NCBI GenBank assembly: GCA_008694505.1
Contig: VZDJ01006585.1
Coordinates: forward strand, 12,371,863 to 12,435,862
Origin: Cyanoderma ruficeps
Taxonomy: Eukaryota > Chordata > Aves > Passeriformes > Timaliidae
Direction of reading: 5' to 3'
Length of the DNA stretch: 64,000 bases
The first letter of the stretch is position 1. Each line of letters begins with the position of its first letter. The notes under the pieces were generated by a model that searched no databases, was not told where the DNA came from, and worked only from the letters and a program-made list of their open reading frames with translations. The translations under genes and the position numbers were made by a program. Positions 49,390 to 61,369 of this stretch are shown here, piece after piece.

Positions 49390-49455
49390 GCAGCTCAGTC
49401 ATCCCTACTGCAGAAGTGCTAGAAGGCTCCTTCACAAGCTTGTGGCTGCTATAAC
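49390..49455 (-). mobile_element. Short CR1-like fragment
   Basis: CAGTCATCCCTACTGCAGAA and the following AAGGCTCCTTCACAAGCTTG align with the CR1 copy at 54588-54640 (CATCCCTACTGCTGAG..., then TTCACCTCC...CTGCTGGCA). The plus-strand translations agree over about 17 residues (IPTAE.LEG.FTSL..L). It is short and diverged, so confidence is moderate. Confidence 0.5.
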
Positions 49456-52400
49456 TATTCACAGGAATGCTCAGAATCTGGAAGATCCATGACTCATGTA
49501 GTAAGCAGCCTGCATGAACTCATGTTTCTGAGGTCTTGTTAACTAGCATGTGTAGGGGCTGTCCTATATTAGCTTCATGCTCAAAATTCTTAATATTTGA
49601 TTTGCTAGTACAGACAAATACCAATGAGACCTTTCCCAACAATTATATTGCAGCATATATTTCAATATAATGATAAATAAATAAATATTTTTGCTTATAA
49701 GCAGAAGTGAATCAATGTGTTCAGATAATACATCCTCATCTTGCACTGACTTCATTCATGATGCTAACATTTAGTTGCAAATATTTACACAAAAGAAAAA
49801 GAAAAATGAAATAAGGTACTTGGCAAAAAGGGGAGAAAAGGATAACTAGGAAAATATACAATCTCTCGGCAAAAAAGTGTAGGGTATAGAGGCAATACGT
49901 TACAATTCCTCAACAATAGCAAAAAGAAAAAATCTGATTTATTTTTATGACAAAAACTATTTTAAAAAATTCCAATAATGTTGAAGCATGTTGAACCTAC
50001 TTAGTCATAAATATCTCTAAAAATGACAGTTGGTACACAATCTTTTTAAAAAGATCTTTCCACTTCTTATTGCAGGACCCACACTGTGTCCTCTAGTATC
50101 TGTCTTCAAAATATTTTATGAAATTGTCCTAAACAGGACATGACTATCCAAATCTACCACTTTCCAAAATAGGAAGTAGAACAAATAAGAACTGATTTCT
50201 AGCACTGATATTAGCCTTAAGATATTGATTATCACACAGGCCAGATAGCCAGAGCAATAATCTGCTTGGCACACATCTCTAGAAGAAATTCAGTGGAGTT
50301 ACTCTAACAGGATACACTCTAGCACTATACATCAGCATGAATTTAAAATTGGAAGGACCAAAGTTTATTCTGACGAAGTACGATAACATGTAATTAAGAA
50401 CACATTGCTTTTGCTCTGCCTAAGCTTCAAAATCAGCTCAAGCCTCCATGACCACAATAATATAGCACCAGGTCCAAGTTAACAAACCCTGCTGAGAATT
50501 AACTTTCACTTATTTGGCACCTATGTTATGCTAGGAAGGTCAGATATGTTTTTAAAAAATGCTATCCTGACCTACCTTATAGGCAATAAAACACAAAAAG
50601 ACAGTTGGGCAACTACAAATTTACACCAAAAATTTGACTTAAGTTTTACTATGTACAACAGCCAAAGTTGCATTTTTTACAAATATTGATCTTTTCTAAC
50701 TGTTTCTCATACCTCCGTATGAATTATTCCTGTGTACCGTTTATCTGCCACAATTCAAATGTGTCCCTTTGTTCTGTGCACATAAAACTGTACTTTTTCT
50801 CCTAGTAAGATCTGGAGGGAAGGAAATACAAAACTAGCATCTTCCAATATGCCAGTGCAGTATTCAAAGCAGGTTTTTTTTAATAGAATGTTACATAGGG
50901 CATCAGTATTTTGTCAGCAAGATGGCTGCTGCAAGCAGGAATCTCAGATATCCCAATTATAAAGTAAAATTTTATTTTCAAGTACGTTTTATTCACACTG
51001 AGGAGCACTTTCTGAGTTTCAAACTGCTGGCTGAGCAAAAAAGATACAAGTTTCTTTTAACTATTTATTTGTAAATCTCCTCTGAGTATTAAACATGCTC
51101 ATAAAGATATGTCCATAAAGAGAATGAGTACAAATTTTATCCTGACATTTGATTTAAGCTGTGTTGGAAAACTTACTTGACAGATATAGTTTTTCCCCTG
51201 AGCATTGAAATAGAGCAGATTGGCACAAAGGTTTGTACTTAAAGACCTGATTTTGTAGTGAAATATGAATATGAATAACACTCTTAATCTCTGCAGATTT
51301 TCCTACCTTTCAGTAATATGCCACTATGTAATGTCATTACCAAAACAAAAGAATTACTACCATCCTTCCTTAAAAGGATACTATTAAGTTATTTTAGCTC
51401 CAAGTTTGACCTGTATTAGTATAAGCTCTTGGCAAATGTCCTCTTGGGGGAAGAAAGGAAACCATTAATCTGTTAGTTGCTTAAATTACTATTCTGGCTC
51501 AACGGAAAGAGTGAAATTAAAGTTAAAACATTCCAGGTGATATGATGGCTTTACAAAAAACAGAAGGAAAATCTTCATAAAATAGAAAATTCTTATCTTA
51601 ATTAAGACACTACAGGGTGCATACTGCTTTTGAATCTTCATCTCTGGTCTGCAATAATTCAGAGGAGAAATCAGTACAGACTAGTGTCATGATTCCGATT
51701 AAATGTCACAGTTTGGAAAGTCCTTTTGAGAGTTGTTTTTCATCTGTAGTGCACTCATGAATAACATTAGGTCAGTACAAAATTTAAATACATTTTAATA
51801 CAAAGTTTCAATAAATTATTATCAATTACTATAATTATTAATGATATAACTATCAATTTAACAATTTTTTACTGATGAGTTTATCTTCTACAAATATCTT
51901 ATTGGTAGGAATAGCAGGGAAATTTTTCACAACACAAGAAAAAAAGGCATGCACATTTCCAGGTAGAAGTTAACATGACATGCTTGCTTAATGACAAATT
52001 AATAAGCTTTGCTCATCTTAGACACTGCAGGTGTTTCTTAGCATGTCACTACAGTGAGCTGCATTTTTTCTGAGACTACTGCAGCTTGTTTTGGTGATGC
52101 AAAGGAACTTTATGAATACTATATAGAAAGAAAATCTGATTGCTTAGATCTCTTTCTGACACAGAAATACCTTCATCAGAATACAGTCTGTATGAATGTA
52201 TGTGCATTTTTGCTTGAGAAAACCTGTATTACAATTCATAGAATACAGTTGTAACTGTGTAGTGTTATTTTTGCAGGTATATGGTGCTCTTATTACTGAA
52301 TAAAACTCACACCTATAAGGAAAGAACTTTTTTTTAATAAATTCATGGAAAAAAGCCCTCATCATCATTTTTTCAAAGGATTATCACTGGAAGTAATCCT

Positions 52401-54219
52401 AAAACTGTTCTGAAATAGATGACGAGAAGAAAGAAAGGAAATGTACAAGCTATTTTAAAAGAGAGAGAGAGAGAGGAAAAAAAGCACCACATCTGTGAGA
52501 AGGTTGTGATTTCATACTTGCCATGAATAGCAAAGAGCTCAACAGTTCAAAAGCACTATGGGTAGGGATAAGCTTCACATCAACTGAGTTTAACTACCAA
52601 GGTCATAACTGCTTTTAGGAACATCATGGCTTGTAGTCTGAATTACATGTTGGCAGTACACATTTCTCTCTCTCTAATTGCACTGAGAGCCGTAGGAGAC
52701 AAAGCCTTTAAAAGCAAGGGATGAATTCTGACCACTGTAGAACACTGGACATCTCTTGTAGATCTTAAAAAATGCTTTACTGTTGACACATTAATTTCAG
52801 GGGAACAGCTTAACGGAGCAAAACAAACCATTCCACAGCAGTTCGGTCAGAAATTGTTGTGCTAGGCTGTCCTGCTCAGCTGAAATTATTCATTCCAAAC
52901 CATCCAACCACAGCTAATCAGAGACAGGTTATGATCAGAAAAAAATAACTAATGTAATTTCCACTTATTTTTCATTACTAGTGTTGAGATGTTGAGAGAG
53001 AAAGTACAGTCTTTTTGGAATAAATAGAATAGGTCTGGGTTGGGAACTTATTTTCAGAAAAATGACATCTGAAAGACCAAGTTTCTGCATTTGTATTTTG
53101 GCAAGTTCAAAGAAATAAATTATATTTTTGACTTTTTTTTTCTTGGTGCATAAATATGAAATGTTAGTAGTTTTAATGGTTACTATTTCAAGCCATTGTG
53201 TTTAAAAGGGTCAGTGTCTGAAAAGTTCATATTTGTAGCAGCCCTGTGTGCTCATTTGTGATTACCATTTCTGAAATGCTGAGCATACCTTTTATCATAA
53301 CAGCCTTTTACAAATGCATTTTATGACCAAATAACATTAAGCTATTTTTTCTGTAGGTACATTTTCCTATCAGCAGAGAATTTTGTTTTCTTTTTAGTTG
53401 ATCAATTGCTCTCTTTACTGTCTTACTGAAAGTAGACCTTTCTTGTAAAATTTCCAGGATATTTTCTGGAATATATTTCACAACAGATGTTCATTCTCTG
53501 TTTTATGGGATTATGTTGAACTCTTCAGTGACATAATTATTAGCAGTTGATAATTAGGTTCTTTCATTAATTATTTTTTTTCCTGATAGTCAATCTTCAC
53601 ATCTAAAAAATATTTATGAATATCAATATGGGATGTATTTAACTTGAAAAAAACCCCAACCCTCTTTGCTCTCATAACACTATATTTTGAAATCATTAGT
53701 CTGGTGAACTTTCTCTTGTTTGTAGTTATTCTTTCAAATTCAATAACATTATTTAAATTATTAATTAACAGATAAATACAAAGTAAACAAGATATGGCAA
53801 ATTTCAAGAATAATTTATTTAATCTTGTATATGTATTAATTGTCCTTATCACAGTTCATGGTATCATTGAGGAGGTAATAGGTCAGAGACTTTGGTTTGT
53901 AGTATGTTCCTACAAAAGACCTTGCAAAAGACCATATCTTCTAGAGAAGTTAGTAAAAAATGAGATTTTTATGTATTTCTAGCAAATATCTATGAGTTTG
54001 AAAGACATAGAAGGAATTACTTGTGTGATGATGAGTAGTAAATGATTTCTCCTGAAATGAGACTTCCTCTTCTGTGAGGGGGAGAAGACAGACCACTAGA
54101 CCAGGTGATTTCATAGTGAGTATAAAATATGTGTTGGGAAAACAAGATAACTGACCAGGTCAACAAATTTATCTTCATCTGGAAAGATGGGTCTGCTATT
54201 GCAGCTACTGAGGCTACCC
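49456..54219. other. AT-rich unique sequence, no gene seen
   Basis: No gene or repeat family recognised. It contains a (GA)n patch at 52461-52475. Open frames are short. Confidence 0.6.
52461..52475. repeat. (GA)n microsatellite
   Basis: About 15 bp of GA units between A runs. Confidence 0.8.
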
Positions 54220-54960
54220 AGTCACAGACTCACATGGTTGAGATTGGAAGGGAGCTCTGATGGGAAGCATCTGAGCACCTAGAGCCAGTTTCCCAGGACC
54301 ATGTCTGCCCTGCTTTTCAATACTTGCAAGATTCCACAGCCTCTTTAGGCAACCTGTGTTTGTACTCAATTACCTTCAAAGTGAAAAAGTGTTTCCTGGT
54401 GCTCAGATAGAAACTTCTGAAGAACTTTTTCCCACCATGTCTTCAGATATTTAGATTCATTAATAAGTTCCTTCCCTGCCCATCCCGTTTCTCCCCCCAC
54501 CATCAACTTCAAGACCTTTCATTGTACTCTTCCGAGTATGTCCAGGAGTCCAGGACCAGACAGTCTTCCAGGTGTGACATCCCTACTGCTGAGTTGATGG
54601 AAGGATTCACCTCCCTGGACCTGCTGGCAATGCTTCTCATAATACAGCCCACACACCCATCAGACCTTGCTGCCAGAACACTCTGCTGGCTCGGGTTCAG
54701 CTTGGACTACAGGTCATGCCTGTGAGTCCAAGCTGTTTTCCATCTGTGTGGCACTCAGCATATACTGGTTCCAGGGCTTCTTCCTTCCCACATGGCAGGG
54801 CTTCCCCTGCTCATTGCTGACCTTTGTGAAGTTCCTGCCAGTCTGTTTTTCAAGCCTGTGGAGGTCCCTCTGGATGGCAGCATCACACTCTGGTATACTC
54901 AGCCACTACTCCCAGGTTTGTGTCATCTGCAGACTTGCTGAGAGTACACTCTGTCCCAGT
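54220..54960 (-). mobile_element. CR1 LINE, older copy, about 740 bp
   Basis: The plus strand follows the antisense CR1 order. It starts CAGTCACAGACTCACATGGT and TTGAGATTGGAAGGGAGCTC (3' end), followed by CCCAGGACCATGTCTGCC and AGGCAACCTGTG. Next come TTCCAGGTGTGACATCCCTA and CACCTCCCTGGACCTGCTGG, then GAGGTCCCTCTGGATGGCAG and GTGTCATCTGCAGACTTGCT, ending GTACACTCTGTCCC. The copy is strongly diverged with several internal gaps relative to the usual spacing, so it is older than the copy at 18430. It extends further into ORF2 than the others. No intact frame. Confidence 0.88.
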
Positions 54961-56289
54961 TTATTAGGACATATGTAGAAAAAGAACAGCAGAGTGGGAG
55001 AGAAGAGGTCTGAATCTAACCTACCCTTTTAAATTCTAATGATAAAGAGACTCAGCAAGTGCAAAATAGCATGGAAGAAAGAAAATCCAACTCTCAGCAG
55101 AAAGCCAGCTGAACTGTTGGTGGTAAAGCATCACTTAATCAAATAAGTTATTTCAAAAAATTAAGCAGACCAGAACAGAAGCTTAAAAGCTAACACTGAC
55201 AAAGTACCAATCAACGTTATCAGCAAACATTAAATTGCTTTCCAAAACAAAATCTACTTACAAGTTCACTTCACAGGAAAGGGCTACCTCACCATAACAG
55301 AGTGAGACAGATGCATCCATCAGCAAAAATGGCGAACCCCAGGACAGTGATTTCAAGAGTAAGACTTTTTTTTTTTTTGATAAAATTCCTGTGATCATTT
55401 TTGTGCTTTTGTCAAACCATTTGGTACCAGCAATGGCATATTTTAATAATGTAAGAGCAGTCTTATGGAAGAGAACTTTCCTCAACATATGAGATGCACA
55501 GATGCAAAAAAATCCCTAGTTTACTTTCAGTGTGCTGTTCATTTAATAATTATTTTGATTATTATTTTCGTAGGTAAATTTTCCACAATTGGTTGCTCAG
55601 AAATACAGGGAAAAGTACAGAACTGAGTTGTTTAAATCTCAGTCTGAAGCAGACTCAACTATACTTATGCCATTCACTTTCTTACCTTTCTAACCTCCAA
55701 ATAGATTTCCATAGACAAATCCTAATTTCATGTAAAGATTGCTAAATGCAGGATTTGATGTAATACAATATATATTGAATTATAAACTTTTAATTATTTT
55801 ATTATTATTTACATCTATTCTTTTTTTTTTTTTCTGATTTTCTTGTCACTATTTTCAGCAGCGAAACTGGGAAAAGACTGTTTTCCTCAATGTTGAAAGC
55901 TGAGGAAAATTAGTCATCTGGGCAAGAGGAAAAAAAGAATAATTTCCTTTTGATTGCTTTTTCAGCAAGTTGGAAGCTACCAAGCTACTAATAATGTGGT
56001 GACATAGCATAGCTAACAGGGTGCCTCATGAAGCAATAGCTGGTTCAACAATGGCAGAATAAACTGTAGCAAGAAATAAAAAGCATCTACAACGATCATA
56101 TAAATCCCTTTTTCTTGTTTCTTCACAGAGGCTTCATTTGCAGTTAGGGAGCTTGATTCCTATTTTAAGATTATTTTTTCCTTCAAGTAATTTAAACTCT
56201 CTGATTATGTTCCTTAAAGCATTAAATCAGCTATGAAAGAAACACCTGAAATGAGAGGTTTAGATTTTCGGTGAGGGTTTCCTTGCTTT

Positions 56290-56480
56290 TATGTTCTGGT
56301 TTTTGTTTTGTTTTGTTTTTTATGGCAGGTTAAGTTGGTTTTTTTTTTGGGGGGGGGGTTGGCTGGTTGATTGGTTTTTGGTGGTTTTGTTTTGGTTTGG
56401 TGCTTTTTTTGTTTTTGTTTTCTTTTGTTTGTTAGGGGTTTTTTTTGTTTTCTTTTGTTTGTTTTTGGTTTTTTTTAATC
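56290..56480. repeat. Long T/G-rich low-complexity tract
   Basis: About 190 bp of T runs with GG, GGG and one G10 run (56349-56358), followed by GGTTGGCTGGTTGATTGG. It is the largest tract of its class in the window. It explains the open frames on both strands here (Phe/Trp/Val-rich on plus, Lys/Thr/Gln/Pro-rich on minus), which are not genes. Confidence 0.9.
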
Positions 56481-56839
56481 TTTTACTAGAGTCTGAGTAA
56501 CAATTTCCCAATTAAGAAATAACCTGTATTCCTACTTTTCCTTTTCACTTCTATGCTAAGTAGCTTATATCAAATAAGGGGAGCCATTTTGATCTGATGC
56601 AAATCACAATTAGGAATGTGATTATGGCTTCCTTTAGGTCACCTGGCTTTTGTGTACATAAAGCATTCATGAGTCCTTACAGAATGAATATGGGATAAAG
56701 TCGTCAACACAAATTGTGAACAAGGAGACAGTGTTCATGAACTTTATTTGATGTAGCTTCAGAATTATTTTTTTTTGTGATTCTTCCATAAAATCTAAGA
56801 AAACATATTCAGAGTAAATAGTAAGGTAGTAGCCCAGTT

Positions 56840-56905
56840 AGTTATATATATAAAAAATTATGAATACACATATATATATAATCATGACTATATATATAAT
56901 GAATC
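56840..56905. repeat. TATA-rich microsatellite patch
   Basis: Several short (TA)n runs separated by unique bases. Confidence 0.7.
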
Positions 56906-59900
56906 TGAATTCATGGAGAAGAAATTCAGTATAAAACAGATTTTTGATTCATATCATATGCTCTAAATGAACTTTACATAAGCTATAAGCTATACTAGGG
57001 ATTGCTATTCAGAGAGGATTGTAGACCCCAAAATCACCGTGTCAGAAAAACCAGCAAGAAAATGAGAAAAGATGACCTTGTAACAGGAAAATATACTGCT
57101 GCCATTTAACCCAACTCATAAAGTAGATTGAGGCAGTTTGAAGACATGTAGAAGGGAATGCAAAGCAAAGGTCAGCGTTTTGTGGCAAATGTAATAAAGG
57201 CTGGGACTGGATTGAAGAAATTCATTGCACACAACACTTAAAAGCCTATAAAGAGTGACTGATGGGGGTAGCAGAGGAAGGAGTGGCGTGACAGAAAGGA
57301 GGTCCTGACCTGATAGCACCAAGGAAGAGCACAAAGATCTAAGAAAAAGAACTTTGACCTTATCAAATCTTACTTAACTGTATTTTTGCTTCTTTCCAGC
57401 TGTAGAATAAATTTAGTATGTTCTAAGAGGCAGCATCCTTTACATGACTGGAAAATGCATTTTTCTGTGCCTACAAGTGTAAGAGTGCATTGGAATAAAT
57501 ACTTCACTGTGCCCACTGCCTTGTCTTATTCATTTGGGACTCAGCTGGAGGACAGAAGCTGGAACTATTCCTTTTATCAGCCAGCCTGACAGGGAAGTGA
57601 CAGCAGAATCAGAAATGAAAATCAAGCACATGCACACACATACAATGGAGGCTATGCAGCCAAGGAGAAAAGGAGATTACATTTTACTGATTTAATGCTT
57701 AATGATGCTTAATTCTAAAATCTTTGGATACTAAAAAGGCAATTGAAAATGATACTTCATTAAACAGAGTGGAGTTCAGTCTGTCTAAATTGTATATACT
57801 CTTGACAAAATTGTAGTTACGTATCTTTGAGGATAATCCAGCACACAGAAAAAATATGTTACTTCCTTTTCCTCAACTCTCTTTTCTTTTTTTTTTTAAT
57901 TTTAAAGTAATGCAAAACTGTTGAGGGCCATTCAAAACATCTCTTAAGATTACAGAAAAACAGTGGATGTGGTGAGTGCTTCCATTTACTTTCTTTACCT
58001 CCTTGGTGATAATATCATTGCAGCAAAGTAAAATTATTTCAGAGCTATTCAGAAAAAAAAGTAGTATCTTCACACTCTAAACTCTACTTGGAGGCAAACC
58101 TAATCCATATTTTCTACATATCTGAAGGCTTTCCTATTAATGATAATAAATGACCTGATCAAGAGGATCACAAACCAGCATGAATTTATACCACTTCTTC
58201 TGAGATACAAAAGCATTTTTTGTTACAATATCTCTGTCATGTCTCTTTGACATGGATAAAAATAAAACCTAAATGTCAAATCACTGGTCCAGAACTAGAA
58301 AGAAGAAAAAACTACCAAAGTTGAGATCTCCTGACAAGATGCAGCAAGGTGCTTCATCACTCTTTGATGAACCAATCCAAACTGCAGCTCAGCTTCCACA
58401 GAGAAGCATAAAGCATATTCCAACTTCTCTACAAACTAGTGATTTTGGCACTAGAGGTATAACATTTATGAATTCACTTCATCTTGAACTAAATGAAACA
58501 TAAGAGAATTCCCAGTGTCCTCCTTTCCTGATTGACTGCTTTACTGTCAAACCATTATGTAAAAATGAAAACAGATTTATTTTTAATTTTAATCTGTCAC
58601 AGCTCACTTTAACAGAACATAGAATTATGGCAGAATATGTACCTATCTATCCCAATACTCCACTTTTGTCCGTGTGAGGAGAAACACTAGCAATTGTTCC
58701 AGCAGTTCAGAAAGTAATACCTTCTGAATTTAGTAATTCATGAATAGCCAATCATGGAAACCACATCTAAAAACTGAGAAAATTCAGTATTAAGGGGAGA
58801 TGTGCTAACAGTTTCACAGTCCAAAACAAGTTACATAGGACAATAAACAATTTATTCAGTTTTTCTATTAGAATAATAAGAAGGAAAAAAGTCCACTAAA
58901 TTTGCAGCAAAAGGACATGCACAATACTCATTTAAAACAGATGGGAAACTAAGCTAACAACAGGAATTAGTGCTGCTGAAAGAAAATCTCAGGGATGAGG
59001 AATGGCAGTTTGTGCTGTGGTAAGCAAACTGATCTTCCCACAACAGCAGTAATAACTAACCCCAAACTCCCGACAGGAAGAACAAAATGCCTTAGTCTAG
59101 ACACAATTTGCACTCCTCTCCTTTGGCTCAAAAGTACTCCATCTTCTGCTTTAGCTGCAGTAGCAGACAGTGCCCAACACCTCATCCTCATGATAGAAAA
59201 AGTCAGATTTGCCTACCAGGTTGCAAGCCCTTGAATCAGCTCTGCTGAACAAATTAAGTTAAAAAACATGTCAGTGGTCTATTTACAGATGAAAGAAAAC
59301 TTACAGCTTCAAAAGAAAGGAAATTTTATTTTAGTTATTTATTTATATCTAAGATCAGAACTGTAGACACTCCTGCCTCCAGGCCAGAAAAGAGAATTAT
59401 ATCTGTTCCTAATTCAATGTACAAGATAGAATGAAAGACACACTGAGAATATTAGTTACTGCTAAACTGCTTTCTCCCACCCCAGACCCTGCCCAGCTGC
59501 AATGAATTTAAGGAGTCAAAGGTGCAGTCAGCAGGAAGTGCCTGAGCAGAAATCTCGGACTCAGGCCAAGCAAGAATGTTAAAGTGGTAGGAACAGAAAT
59601 GAGAACCAGTAAAAAGGTGTGTGAAATTTTTAGGATTAGTGCACATATGTAGATGTTTAATTATATAGTTAGTTTAATGTTTATGTTTTACCATCTTGCA
59701 GGTAGCAACTATTTCTGGATTTTTCTTTATTTTTCATTGGGATTTTTTGGGGCAGGGGGTGTTTTTTGTTTTTACAGTTTGGTTGTTAGATGGATGGGAA
59801 GACAATAATGCTTGGGAGATATGCCACTGCAACAGGATTTTAATATTTTTTTAATACATATTAATGTGTTTATCTTAATCTATTTTCTTTAATCTCAAGG

Positions 59901-61352
59901 GGTTTTTGCCTTTTAAATTATTATTCACCAATTATTTTATATTAATGTTTTAAGTAGACTGAAGTGATAATGCATTCATTATTTAAATGGTATTTTGAAA
60001 TTTTAATTTCAAGTATGTACAGTATAAGTTTATTACAAAATAACTACTGGGCTGTACATTTTTTAAAAAATTTGAATATTAATTTGTGGCAAGAGCTGCT
60101 GCAAACAAAGGGTATTTTCTTCTTCCATCAGTATTAATCAATATCTGAAGCAGTACAGACATTTAGTTAAACTTTTGCAATGGATGATTAGTGTCTCACT
60201 GTTTGTGGCTGCTGTATGAGGAATAGTCCTTTATCAGACAAGTCTCTTATGTTATGAAGCTCTCTTAGAACGTGTGTTTCATGCTTCTTATCTCTAGAAA
60301 GTCTGGCTCTGTGTAAACACTTCTGTTAAGAGTTACATTCAGACTGTGTTTTCTTTGCTTTCTGTAGAATTAGAGGTAGGATAAAAAAGATTCAGAGTCT
60401 GTGTGTGTTTATATAATTATGTATATTATATTTCTATTGTATAGATTTTTGACAACTTCTTTCAAATGAGAAATGTGATAGGTGCAAGAGACATGAATCT
60501 GAAGCAGCTGGAACTCTGAAATCTTGATTGTGTTCCTTAAAAACAAAGTATTTGCTTCCATGGCTATTGGTCTCAGTTATAGGAACTTCCCAAACATAAT
60601 GCACAAATGACCAATTTGAAGTGAAATTCGGGAATGGGGATAGATCTGACCCATAAGTACTCAAGTACAGTTACCTGTGTGAGACACTGTTCTCACCTAA
60701 ATGGGAGAACATTCTGGGTTTGTTTCTCCTGTTCCTGCTTGTCCAAACTGATGAAGAAGCTAGATGTTGGTCATAATCATTCCGTGTTTCAAAGCAGGTG
60801 GCGGGGAAGGAGTTCTGCTTACTTAGAAAATTAAACGTTATTAACAAAAACTTGTGTTCCTGGTGTAATTATGACTGAATGCTAAGAAGTGATACTTGAA
60901 CACACTCCAGTTTTAGTGGCAAAAGTCTTATTTTTGCAGCCTTGCGTAAGATCCATATACAAAATGTACAGTAAGACATGCTCCACCTCTTCTTCGAGCA
61001 AAACAATGACAAAAACCTCTATGCTGTACATGGATGACATATATTTAGGGCAAAAAATGGGGATAAAAATTAAAAGTTGAGTTTGCTACTCTTGACTTCA
61101 GCATGCTAAATTATTCTAGAGAGTAGAACTACAGAAAATTAGGAAGGATCCTGACTTTTAATTATTTCTATTGTTTTGTTTTGGTTTTGTTTGTTTGTGG
61201 AAGAATATAAAGAAATAAGCTGAAAAAGAATTAATGGCTCAGACAACATTCATTGACACAATTTTTTCAGTACAAATCACTAGAAAAGACATCATTAGCT
61301 CCTCTAACAATATGAAACTCTTGCAGTACAGGGAAAATTTACTCATTGGCTC

Positions 61353-61369
61353 AGATAGATAGATAGATA
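61353..61369. repeat. (GATA)4 microsatellite
   Basis: Four GATA units on the plus strand. Confidence 0.85.

Noticed and set aside
56291..56511. Hydrophobic plus-strand frame and Lys/Thr/Gln-rich minus-strand frame
   Set aside because: Both are translations of the T/G-rich tract.
61353..61369. Short direct GATA repeats as a CRISPR-like array
   Set aside because: It is a simple microsatellite with no spacers, in a vertebrate context.
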